This document shows positions 16,021-26,300 of a DNA stretch of 64,000 nucleotides, piece by piece. The DNA is from an uncultured Prevotella sp. (GTDB taxonomy: Bacteria > Bacteroidota > Bacteroidia > Bacteroidales > Bacteroidaceae). Position numbers and translations under genes: made by a program. The stretch is from NCBI GenBank assembly GCA_900314455.1, contig OMVI01000103.1:1-64000 (forward strand), in the 5' to 3' direction. Position 1 is the first letter of the stretch, and every line of letters starts with the position of its first letter. The notes under the pieces were generated by a model. That model searched no databases, had not been told where the DNA came from, and worked only from the letters and a program-made list of their open reading frames with translations.

Positions 16021-17670
16021 ATGAAACCAACAACCCACATAACATCCTCCCTGACGCACCTGGCCGCCATGCTGCTCCTTGCTTGCGGAGCCCTCACTCT
16101 TACTGGCTGCCTCGACGAAAACCCTCGCGACCAGATTGATGAAAACGAGGCTTACGGTACTGCCGGCAAGCTCCTGCTCAACACGGTGGGAACGCTCTAC
16201 AACTATATCGGTGGCAATGCCGAGAGCCAAGGTCTGCAAGGAACTTTCCGCGGAGTGTACGACTACAACACTTTCACGACCGATGAGGCTATGATACCAA
16301 CCCGAGGCGGCGACTGGTATGATGGTGGCTTCTGGCAGTCGTTGTACAATCATACGTGGACACCGTCCGATGATGCGCTTTATAATACTTGGACATATCT
16401 CTATAAGGTAGTCGTGAAGTGCAATCAGTCGCTCGATATTCTTAAGGAACGGCAGTCGCTGCTGACCGACGAACAGTATGCTGAGGCTACGGCGGAGGTC
16501 CGTGGAGTCCGTGCTATGTACTATTTCTATCTTATGGATATGTATGGCCGCGTTCCGTTGGTCACAGATGTTAACCTGTCGGTAGATGATGTGAAGCAGA
16601 GCGAGCGCAGTGAGACGTTCAAGTTCGTTTACGATGAGCTCTCGGAGGTTGCGCCTTCGCTGCCCGATGTACACAGTAACTTGCAGAATAACTACTATGG
16701 CAGGTTCACGCGCCCCGTGGCTTATTTCCTGCTTGCAAAACTTTCGCTTAACGCGGAGGTCTATTCTGATGATGACTGGACTGACGGCGTGCGACCGAAT
16801 GGAAGTAACATTAGTCTGAATGTTGACGGACAGCAATGCAATGCATGGGTGGCGTGCCAGAAATGGTGCGACAAGATAACTGCTGAAGGTTATGAACTGG
16901 AAAAGGATTACGCGTCGAACTTCGCTGTTCACAATGAAACGAGCAACGAAAACATATTTGTCATTCCTATGGACAAGTACCTCTACGCTAATCAATTCCA
17001 GTATCTCTTCCGCAGCCGCCACTACAATCATGGTGCCGCAATTGGTCAGGACTCGGAGAACGGCAGTTGTGCGACACTGTCAACGGTTCGTACTTACGGT
17101 TATGGAACTGCCAATGTCGACAAGCGTTATGCAATAAACTTCTACAGCGATACGCTCCGTGTGGACGGAAAAATAGTACGGCTCGACGATGGTTCGCCTC
17201 TCGTTTATATGCCGCTTGCCGTGAAACTCGACTTGACGGGTGACCCTTACGAGAAGACGGCGGGTGCAAGAATGTCGAAATATGAGATTGACCGTCAGGC
17301 TTACTCTGACGGAAAGTTGCAAGGGAACGACATAGTCCTCTTCCGCTATGCCGATGTTGTATTGATGAAAGCTGAGGCTAAGGTGCGCAACGGTGAAGAT
17401 AGCTCGGCTGAATTGGATGCTGTCCGCTCTCGTGCCGGTATGCCTTCGCGTCCGGCAACGTTGCAGAATATCCTTGACGAGCGGCTTTTGGAGATGATGT
17501 GGGAAGGCTGGCGCCGCAACGATTTGGTCCGCTTTGGCTTGTTCAACAAAGCCTACGACCAGCGGACGCCTATAGAAGGTGAAGCTTCCGGCTTCACAAC
17601 GGTGTTCCCAATCCCCGGCGATGCGCTCGACCACAATCAGAATTTGACGCAGAATAAAGGCTACGAATAA
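16021..17670 (+). CDS. SusD/RagB-type surface lipoprotein
   Basis: The 549-residue partner of the SusC protein forms the lid of the transporter and binds ligand at the cell surface. A lipoprotein signal ends at LTGC (C30), followed by an acidic DEN stretch that would direct surface export. SusD TPR-type features are present: VRGVRAMYYFYLMDMYGRVPLV in the first half, and the closing LDAVRSRAGM ... LLEMMWEGWRRNDLVRFG ... FPIPGDALDHNQNLTQN. I chose ATG 16021 over ATG 15988 because the latter lies inside the 10-bp tandem repeats and would add residues before the lipoprotein signal. Confidence 0.93.
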   Translation: MKPTTHITSSLTHLAAMLLLACGALTLTGCLDENPRDQIDENEAYGTAGKLLLNTVGTLYNYIGGNAESQGLQGTFRGVYDYNTFTTDEAMIPTRGGDWYDGGFWQSLYNHTWTPSDDALYNTWTYLYKVVVKCNQSLDILKERQSLLTDEQYAEATAEVRGVRAMYYFYLMDMYGRVPLVTDVNLSVDDVKQSERSETFKFVYDELSEVAPSLPDVHSNLQNNYYGRFTRPVAYFLLAKLSLNAEVYSDDDWTDGVRPNGSNISLNVDGQQCNAWVACQKWCDKITAEGYELEKDYASNFAVHNETSNENIFVIPMDKYLYANQFQYLFRSRHYNHGAAIGQDSENGSCATLSTVRTYGYGTANVDKRYAINFYSDTLRVDGKIVRLDDGSPLVYMPLAVKLDLTGDPYEKTAGARMSKYEIDRQAYSDGKLQGNDIVLFRYADVVLMKAEAKVRNGEDSSAELDAVRSRAGMPSRPATLQNILDERLLEMMWEGWRRNDLVRFGLFNKAYDQRTPIEGEASGFTTVFPIPGDALDHNQNLTQNKGYE

Positions 17671-17704
17671 GCGAAATCCCAACTTATTCTTCACCTAGTC
17701 TATT

Positions 17705-17810
17705 CCTTACCAAACCTCCCCAAAGGAGAGGATGTTTAGTTACCTTATTGCTGAAGCACAAACTTCTTTGGGTAATCAGACATCCTCACCTTTGGGGAGG
17801 CTTGGTGAGG
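17705..17810. repeat. Inverted-repeat element A (two 40-bp units head to head)
   Basis: A 40-bp unit at 17705-17744 and its inverted partner at 17771-17810 agree at about 34 of 40 positions and enclose 26 bp. The interior begins with TTATTGCTGA, similar to the interior of the larger element at 55059-55276. The whole fits exactly between the ends of susD (+) and the C1B peptidase gene (-), and would fold as a long hairpin in either transcript. Confidence 0.85.
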
Positions 17811-17816
17811 AAAGGA

Positions 17817-19229
17817 TTATTCGTCCTCCATGAACAGTGGGTCCTCAGGCATAACCATTGTTGGCTTCTGGTCATTGGCCTTCAGTATGTTCTCAGGGAC
17901 ATATTTCTTATTAACTACGAGACGGAACATGTACTCGTTGAACCAGCGGTTTGTCATGATGAGGTAACCGTTTACGCCGTAGGAAGGACCCCAGGAGTTC
18001 TCTACTTTCCACTTTATAGGATTGCCGTTGTCGTCCAAATCAACAGCCGTTAGAGTCATTGCGTGAGTCGAACCACTGTCGAACGTGCGGATGCGGTCGG
18101 CCTTGTCCATCGGGAAAGTTGTCCCGAAGAGTGAGCCGTAGTCGTAGTTCTCGGTGTCAAGGTAGCCGCGCTTGCGGTCGAACTGTTTTCCGACGTCGTA
18201 GCTTGAGTACATTTTGGCGCTGTCCTTGAGCGATGCTATTGCCAGTTTTGCAATGTCCTCCATCGGCAGATTTATGTATTTCCAGTTGTGTCCGTCGTAA
18301 GTGTGGCGGTCATATTCTACCTCGTAGGTCTTGTAATACTCTCGGCGAGGGTCGTTCATAGCCATGATGAACGTGCCGTTGAGGGGATGTCCGACAGTTG
18401 CCTGGTAGAATTCCTTCGGTGTGTAGGTCTTTGGCTTGCCTGTTTGCTTGCCGTTCTTGTCCTTGAAAGCATACTGGAACGACTTGACCGGCTCACCAAG
18501 CGACAGCGTAAGCATGTGGTAGATGGTGCTAAGCATTTCGGTCTTGCGCTCGCGAATCTTCGATGCTGACTTCTTTTCGGCAACCATCTTGCGCAGTTCA
18601 AGTCCATATTCACGCAGCTTCGACGAGAGGAGGCGAGCCATACGTGATGTGTTCTCGGCAGAATAGGTCTCCGGCATGATGTCCATCGGTACGAGTCCGT
18701 ACTTCTCGCTCAAATCTGCAACACCGCAGAATGTACCTCCGTCATTTATAGGATTTTTGAAGAAGAACTGTACCCGCTCGTCGTCCATAGGCTTGTTGGC
18801 GCAGTCGACGACTCCCTGTAGGAACAGGTTGGCTTTCTCAAGTTGGTCGTAGAAGAAGACGTAAGCTTGCGAGAACTCCACTTGCATGGTGTCCTTGTGT
18901 TCACGGGCGAAGTTGGCGCGAAGTACATTGAGCCCTGAGAAGAGCCAGCAGCGGCCGCTCGACTTCTGGTCGTGTATGCTTTGCTTCGGTGTTTCCACGC
19001 TGAAGTACTTGTCAACGGGGCCGGAGTTCTTGAAGTTCTTTGCCAGGTTGTCAATGGAATTAGTAGCGATGGCATTGAAGAGGGCGCGGCTCTCTGTCGT
19101 TGGAGCTCCCGTCTTCTCAATCTTCTGTAGCATTGTCTCGCTGATGCCGCCGTCCTTTGCGGTCTGAGCGTGCGCCGTCAGAGTCAGACAACATAGCAGA
19201 AAGGCTGTGGTTTTGAGTTTGTTGTTCAT
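17817..19229 (-). CDS. Secreted C1B cysteine aminopeptidase (bleomycin hydrolase / PepC family)
   Basis: The 470-residue papain-fold peptidase has a signal peptide at about 1-21 (LCCLTLTAHAQ). The catalytic Cys is C94 in SSGRCWLFSGLN, the His lies in GSTHAMTLTAV, and the Asn in VENSWGPSYG. These segments and the characteristic C-terminal arm mark subfamily C1B rather than papain. Classic members are cytosolic hexameric aminopeptidases; the Bacteroidetes form with a leader peptide is presumably periplasmic or external and trims peptides. The C-terminus ends FMEDE, unlike the short self-inserting arm of PepC, so the cleavage mode is uncertain. Confidence 0.9.
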   Translation of the reverse strand: MNNKLKTTAFLLCCLTLTAHAQTAKDGGISETMLQKIEKTGAPTTESRALFNAIATNSIDNLAKNFKNSGPVDKYFSVETPKQSIHDQKSSGRCWLFSGLNVLRANFAREHKDTMQVEFSQAYVFFYDQLEKANLFLQGVVDCANKPMDDERVQFFFKNPINDGGTFCGVADLSEKYGLVPMDIMPETYSAENTSRMARLLSSKLREYGLELRKMVAEKKSASKIRERKTEMLSTIYHMLTLSLGEPVKSFQYAFKDKNGKQTGKPKTYTPKEFYQATVGHPLNGTFIMAMNDPRREYYKTYEVEYDRHTYDGHNWKYINLPMEDIAKLAIASLKDSAKMYSSYDVGKQFDRKRGYLDTENYDYGSLFGTTFPMDKADRIRTFDSGSTHAMTLTAVDLDDNGNPIKWKVENSWGPSYGVNGYLIMTNRWFNEYMFRLVVNKKYVPENILKANDQKPTMVMPEDPLFMEDE

Positions 19230-19286
19230 AGGAATAAATGGTTAGGGCGGCAATGTCGTTGCCGCCCATATAAAGTGAATGATGTA

Positions 19287-20186
19287 TTATACCAGTGTAG
19301 CGACGATTTCCTCGCGTGTGCCGGGGAGCATGTCGATAACAGGAATCTCAGGCATGGTGTAGCAGCCCGGCTGTAAGCGCAGACTTGCACGTGCCACGTC
19401 TACAAGTACCTGTGCGGTGAGAGCAGGGTTGTTGATGCTCATGTCGAATGAGAAATTCTGATTGTGGGTCTTGCCGCTAACACCTTTACGGGTCATGTGG
19501 ACGCCGTGTCCGAGGTCATTAATTTCGTCAATGCTGTTCACTGCGAACACATGGAGCTCGTCATGGGCAAAGTAGTCGTCGGCTTTAATTTCCTTTGTGA
19601 CTTCCTCCAGACTTGCGCCGTCTTCCAGCTCGACGTAAACCATGCGGCGGTGGATACCCTCACCGAGTGGAATTGTCATTGAGAGAGCATCCTTGACACC
19701 CTTCTTGGAGCGGGCAACGACGCTGTGTCCCATTGAGCGACCTGGTCCGAAGTTGGTGTATGTGAGTCCTTTCGGAGCAAGAGCCTGCAACAATACGCGG
19801 ACGATAGAATCTGAGCCTGGGTCCCAGCCTGCTGAGATGACGCTCACGCGGCCAGCTTTCTTGCAGTTCTCCATTTGCTTTGTGCGATAGTCGAGAATGC
19901 TTGTGTGTATGTCGAAAGAGTCAACGGTGTTGATACCGAGGGCTACTATCTTCTCTGAATATTCCGGACAGAGACGGGTTGGGGTAGCGAGGATTGCCAC
20001 GTCGACATCCTTCAGCTTTGCGATATCGTCCACAACCTCGTATGGTGTGAGCTCCAATGGCTTGTCCTTGTCGCCCTGACGACGTACGATACCTGCGATT
20101 TCGAAATCGCTTGCTGCTTCCAAAGCCTGAACGCTGTAGCGTCCGATGTTGCCGTAACCTACTACGGCTGCTCTTATTTTCTTCAT
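19287..20186 (-). CDS. ddh: meso-Diaminopimelate D-dehydrogenase
   Basis: The 299-residue NADPH-dependent enzyme converts tetrahydrodipicolinate directly to meso-diaminopimelate, giving lysine and peptidoglycan precursors in one step. Visible features are the nucleotide-binding loop AAVVGYGNIGRYSV at the N-terminus, the substrate segment SAGWDPGSDSIVRVL, and the GPGRSMGHSVVARSKKGVKDALSMTIP stretch, all typical of Ddh. The start is ATG 20184-20186, which yields MKKIRAAVVGYG; longer frames upstream do not match the family. The gene lies 57 bases from the peptidase start and has the same direction. Confidence 0.94.
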   Translation of the reverse strand: MKKIRAAVVGYGNIGRYSVQALEAASDFEIAGIVRRQGDKDKPLELTPYEVVDDIAKLKDVDVAILATPTRLCPEYSEKIVALGINTVDSFDIHTSILDYRTKQMENCKKAGRVSVISAGWDPGSDSIVRVLLQALAPKGLTYTNFGPGRSMGHSVVARSKKGVKDALSMTIPLGEGIHRRMVYVELEDGASLEEVTKEIKADDYFAHDELHVFAVNSIDEINDLGHGVHMTRKGVSGKTHNQNFSFDMSINNPALTAQVLVDVARASLRLQPGCYTMPEIPVIDMLPGTREEIVATLV

Positions 20187-20263
20187 CTTTTCTTTATTTT
20201 GGTTTGTTAATGCTTCTTTTGTGGGTCGGCAACGGCGCTGCCGCATATAGAACACAAGATGCC

Positions 20264-20338
20264 CCTTTTACCTTTTTACCCTTTTACTTTTTTACCTTTC
20301 TGCTTTTTACCTTTTTACTTTTCTGCTTTTTTACCTTT
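20264..20338 (-). repeat. Low-complexity GTAAAAAG tandem array
   Basis: On the minus strand the gap between sprA and ddh holds about eight units built on GGTAAAAAG, some with GCAG inserted. The array touches the sprA stop codon. It may be a degenerate microsatellite; it has no hairpin of note. The rest of the 150-bp gap shows no clear promoter. Confidence 0.75.
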
Positions 20339-23300
20339 ACCTCGTGAGGCTCAGTTTGAAGTTGAAGCCGAAGTCGTGGGTAGTTGTCGGGTAGCTGCTC
20401 GACGACAACAGAGGCGTGTTAGTCTGTAAGTCGTAGTACAAACTCATTGTAATCATACGGCTGAGAGTGTAATCGGCTGTGAAACTGAGCTTGAACGCAG
20501 TGTTACCACTTGAGGCGTTGCTCGTCGCCGTTGCTATATCTCGGGTGATGGCAGCCTGTTTGCGGTAGCTGAGGTCAAGCCTTAGGTTGAGGTCATGGTT
20601 CAAACCGCCACGGTTATTCCTATTATTGTTGTTATTATTATTGGTGTTCTGGTCCTGATTTCTGTTGCCGCGGCTCCTTACCCTACGGTGATTGCTCGGT
20701 CCGAAGAGGTTGAAGTTGTTAATCTTATAGCCCATTCCGAGTACCCAGTCCTTACTCAGCGCCTCATTAATCTGCACACTTGTCATGCTCAGATTTATCA
20801 CACGAGTTTGGCGATATTCGAGTTTCGCTGTCAGGTTGTTGCGGAACGTCATGTCGATACCAAGCAGAGGTGAGAACGCTTCGTTGATACTTACCTGACT
20901 GATGTTGTACATTGAACTTGGAATAGGGTTGCCGGTGGTTACATCCTGTATGAAACCAAGTCCGTTCATGTACTCCTGCCACGTACTGTAGCTTTGGTAC
21001 GAGCCTATGGCGAAGATACTCTTGTATGAGTGATTGATGTTTATGCTCTGGAAAACGTCACGGAACCATGGCAGCTGAGACAGTCCGCTGTAGCGTATTG
21101 TCCAGTTAGGCAGAATTCGGGTGAGTGCCGGGAAAAGCTCAAGCTTGTCGCCCGGCATACTTGTATATGCATGGATGAATGCCGGTATCATAACGTCACC
21201 GCTGTATTTGTCGACCGTTCCGTTCTCGGGGTTGAATGGTACGTTGCCGTTTCCAACCAAAGAGCGCGGGTAAACGGAGCCAATGTACTGATTCTCGACA
21301 CGCTGGCGGTATGCGTCAAGGGAGTTGACGAACTTGTCGAATACGTTAGAATGGTATCCGTTGGTAGCGTCTCCCATTGACTCAAATGCCGAACCGATTG
21401 ATATGGTGGTCATTGAAAACTGCCCAGACTGCGTCGTCGGGTTGCCTTCGTACATATATTGTATGCTCTTGGCTTTCGTCTCCGTGCGGCTAGCGTTAAG
21501 GTCAATCTTCAAGTTCTTTACCGGTTCGAGTGTAGCACGGAACTGAATGTCCTCCGTCTTGTTGGTAACGGCAGGCGTGGCGACGCTGTCGTTGTTGAGC
21601 AACCAGCCACGCTCGCGTGCCTTTTCGATGTAACTGTCGTCGACAAAGCCGAATGCGAAGCCTAGTCCTGGAGCCAAAGCACCTGTGTTCCGCTTTTGTC
21701 CGAAGGCATCACCGACCATCGGCATGTATCCCGGCAGTGACATAGAGTACTGGTTGCGGTACGATATGCTGACGCTGCGGACCATCATCAGTACGCGTGC
21801 TATGCATTGAGCGGTGCGGTACCACTTCTGATTCTCGAGCGGTTCCTTAGGCGTAACGGTGAGCTTCATGCGTATGGCACTGTCTGTTTTGTTGAATATC
21901 TTCAACCTGTTGTCACCTTCCTTGCGCCACTTTATCTTGATACTGTGTCCGGCATCGTCCTTTGCCGAAACCCTGATGCGGCGTGTCTTCTTGTTGTGAG
22001 TGACTATAATCGACGTGTCGGCAGCAATAGTTATCTCCTTTTCGAAGCTGTTCTTGTTCTTCGGCAGCTGATTCTTCTGGTTCTTGTCCTTATTATTCTT
22101 ATCGTTGGTGTTGCCGTTTGGAGTGCGTTTAGTGTTCAGCTTGTTATTCTGATTACGCCTGTAAGCCTGCGAGGTTGTCGACTTATTGAACCTGTCGTTA
22201 GTCTTCTTCAAGAACGGAATATGGTTATACAGCCTTTCGAGGTTGAAGTTTCCGTTGATGTTAAGGTTGCGGTTCGTCGTGATAGTGTTACCAAGGGAAG
22301 TTCCATCCTCAAGGTCTGTACCACGAACCCACGTATATGCTGACGTATAATTTGCATCGGCGTTAACCCAATCGAATACCGGCACGAGGTTGAGCGGCAA
22401 CTTATATGATGCCGAGAAGTTCTGCTGGTAGTCGAGCGGAGTACCGAAGTGGCGTATACTCTGCTTCACTGAGTCCTTCCATGCCGTGTATCGGTCTGGA
22501 TAGAGGTCCTTGTTGATAACCGTGTAAGGCTCTTCAATCTCGGCGTGGGTCGCGCTTTGGAAGTTTATGTGTAAGTTCTTCGTCAAGTCCCAGCGTACAG
22601 AGAAGTCGCGGTTCCAAAGGAACTGTTCGTTGAACGTTATCGGCAGCTGGTTGTTCTCTGTCGATTCCATGTCGCGTTCTTGCAGTTCATAGTAGTTGCG
22701 GGTCATCTCTGTGTTGAAAGCGATGTTCTGCGGCAGCCAGTTGAGCCCGAACCGCTTGAAGATATCAAACCACTTAGAACGGCTCTTGATAAGTTTCCTG
22801 AACGGTTCCCATGCCTTATAGACCGGAGTCCAGCTGTAATTCATCGCTCCGCGCCAGTTATCTTCGTTCTCATAGACCGTCGTTTCACCTGAAGTATGCG
22901 TATGCGAGTGACTGTAAGAGAACGAGAAGTTAGCCGGGTCGTAAGGCATCGGGTGACGCTTAGTCTGTATTCCGACTCGTACATTCGACAGAGAGAAGTT
23001 TGTCGATGTACGTTTCGTTACGGCAATGTTCTCAATACTATCGCGCTCCTGCTTGCTTGCGGCAGCGTCGAGAGCGTCGTCGAGTTCCATATCCGTGTCC
23101 AGCGGATTGTACTTCGGGCGGCTTTCCTCTTTCTGAACACTGTAGTAGAGTGGGGCAGAGACCTTTGCCTTGTCCGGGAAAAACTTACCGAGCTCAAGGC
23201 TTGTGGTAACGCTGTAACTGCCAACGTTGTCGGTAGAGCGCTCGTTAACGCCTTCCTCAAGACCGCCGAAGCCGTCAGAGGTGTATCGTCCTTGTACGTT

Positions 23301-26300
23301 TACAGTACCGAAGTCAGACAGTTGGACATTCAGGTTACCCTGTGCAGCCCATCCACCTTTATTATTATAGTCGAGAAGACGCAGCTCGTTGACCCACACC
23401 TCACCGCTCTTCATATCGCTGGAGAGGTTTCGCACACCGATTATCATTGTCTTAACCTCGCCGAGAGTTGGGTTACCCATGATACTGATGCGGTCGTTCG
23501 GATGGTTTTCGTCGTAGATGCTGAACTCCTGATTATAGCTTCCCGTGCCCCTTGCCATAAGCTCGTTGCGCTGTTTCTTTACCGAAGTGAATATGTCGAG
23601 AGGAACATTCAGCATGTTGTCTTCGGGCCATACCGCCTGACTACCTGCCAGACTGTAACGGTCGTAGTGTCCCGGCTCGGTCAGTTTCAGCGGTATCTCG
23701 TACTCGTAATAGTTGTTCTTGTAGTCGGAACCGAGTCGGATGAATACAGCAAGCTGATTGTCCTGCAAGTTTGTAGTGTTCTGTTCGAAGGCATTGGCGT
23801 GAACGAACATCTGAATGCGCTTGTACTGACGCAAGTCGACGGTCGTATTCTTGTAGACGCACTTCGACTCTCCGGTTCCCATGTTGGTTACCGTCATTTG
23901 CAGAGCCTGTTCGTTACTCTCAACCAACTGAGGCTGTGTCGGATCCTGTTCACGGCGTATTCCCGGTGGCAGAACGTAGTTGACAGGCGTCTTGTCGTTG
24001 TTTTCCTCAATGTTGACGGCACTGACTACCATCTGACCGGAGTTCGAAGCCGAGTTCGTAAGGTTCTGTTCATACGTGCGCCATTCACCGCGAACGAGGT
24101 CGAGGTTACCGAAACGCAGTATGACAGGCTTCTCGAAGCCGGTAAGGAACATACGCATGAAGCGAATGCTGGAGAAGTCTGAGATGGCGCCGACCTTCTT
24201 CTCGAATTCATCAAGAGGAATACGGAACTCGTACCAGTCCACCGATTCAGTGTTACCGTTACGCAGTCGTGGCGCCGTCGTTCGCTTGTCGACTATGAAG
24301 TTCTGTCCGACAACGAGGTCTTCGGGACGTATTGAGACGTGATACTGATAGTAACGCTCGTACTCATTCAGAGTGTAGTCCTGGTTGATGTCCTCCACAT
24401 CCGGCGTCGTCTTGTACGAAGTGTCGAGGTTTCCGGTACCGCCTGAGTCAGGCGAGTTGCCCTGTGGCATATTGATGCGCTTGTATCGCTCCAGAATATT
24501 TGCACGGCGCTCATCCAAATCAGCACCGCGGAAGTAGTGATAGTCGTCGTTTGCCGGGTCAGCGAGAATGGAATCGAGTGCAGCCTGGTTCGTTACGATA
24601 GTCGGAATCTGCTGAACGTAATTCGAATAGAATTCTCTCTCCTCATTGTCGTTAAGTCCGTTGAAGCCGACATCTTGCAGTTCACGGCTGCCCGATGTCG
24701 TTGCGAAAGCGTATGTCACAACGCTTTGGGTCGGAATGCGGCCCCACTGTGTCGTCGTCCAGCTTTGCGAGCCGTCGACAGGCATACCGCTCTCATAGAA
24801 TTTCTTACCATCGTGGAGCACATCCTCGCTTACCTCACCCAAGTCGATGTAGAAATCGCCACCGTGCTCATCAGCAGTTCCGTCCTGACGGGTGTAGATG
24901 AACGGGTCGAGCATCCAGAATTCGATGTACTCAATGTTAGCCTGCTCAAAGTCGTTGGTATCGAGCTTACGCATCATACCTCCCCAAGAGCGTTTCGGGT
25001 TGTTAAGATGACCGTTGGCGTCGAGGTCAGTTGTGAAGTTATACGGACCACGTTCGTTCGGGTAGAACGCAAGGTTGAGAATCGGAAGCGTACTCGTTAC
25101 GCCACTGTAGTTGCTCTGATCGCGGTTAGGATACAGCTCGTTGACATACACCTCGCGCATGTAGTGGTTGCTGAGCATGTTGAGGTCGCTTTTGATATAG
25201 CCCGGAGTGAGCGAACTGCTACGGCGTGTGAACAGCGGGTCGATGTTATACCATGCAAGCAGCGAGCGGTTGTAGCCACTCGTAAGTCCCGTCTTATCGC
25301 GCTGCTCAGGGAAGTCTGACGGTACGGAAGATATAATCCAGCTCGTCGGAGAACTGACATCGATGGCGTTCTTCGTGTTTTCAAAGTCGTCAAGGTAGCT
25401 TGCGTTGTCCTGCGTACCGTGTGTCTTTCCTGCTATGAGTTGGGCAAACTCAGCGTTGAAGGTAATGTTCGACGGTTGTGTAACGTGCAGGAACGGAATC
25501 TTGTCGAGTATATTCGTAAGCCATTGACTCTCTTTCTTCCAGTTGAGGTTAAGTCCCCATATCGTGTTGTTCAGCGGCTCGGAACCCATACTTACCTTTG
25601 TCGTCAGCGACTGCTCGCTAAGATGCTGGAAAGTACCGCCCAACTGGAAGTCCTTCGAGAAGTCGTACTCCCAGTTAAGTCCAATCATCGTCTTGCGCTG
25701 CTGAGCGTAGTCGGTGTTACTTTCAAGCGAAACATTCACCGATGTTCCCGCATCGATAATGCTCTGGTTGAGGATTGTAACCTCACCGGCACTGTAGTCG
25801 ACGCTATAGTCGGAACCCTCGGTAAGCGTTACGCCACCTGCTGTCACGACAACAGAACCCTGCGGAACGTTGTAGGCTCCCAAGGAGATAACGTTAGCCG
25901 TAGTTCCACGGAACTGACCAACAAGCATGTACTTATCCTTCTCTGCAATCTGCTTCGCAACAGTCTTAGTAGAGTCGTACAATTCGGTGAACGCGTACTT
26001 CTCAGCTGTTGCTGCCGGCACTCCGTTCTGTACCAGCATGCGGTACAAGCCCTCGCCGAACGGCTCCGCCATAGGGAAGAAAACACGACCGTTGCTGACA
26101 GTGTAGCCTTCAACGTAGTCGAAGTATCCGTTCGAATTAGTGCGATTATTATTGTCGAGTCGGTCGGCTCCGATGAGCTTGATGATAGGCTGGCTCTTCA
26201 CCTGAGCTTCCGGAATGTATGACAAATAGACACCGTCACTGTCGCTCTGGAACTTGACATCAAGGCGGAACTTGTCCTTCTCAACTGTTGATGCAAGGTA

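Noticed and set aside
16015..17031. A 338-codon frame antisense to the SusD gene
   Set aside because: Same explanation. The sense frame has a lipoprotein signal and all SusD motifs.
20264..20338. Poly-pyrimidine array as a terminator of ddh
   Set aside because: It has no stem. It is better described as a degenerate tandem array.
22896..24182. A 428-codon open frame antisense to sprA, with several other long antisense frames nearby
   Set aside because: No family resemblance, no start context or promoter; it mirrors codon bias of sprA (few antisense stops) and appears wherever the sense gene is long.
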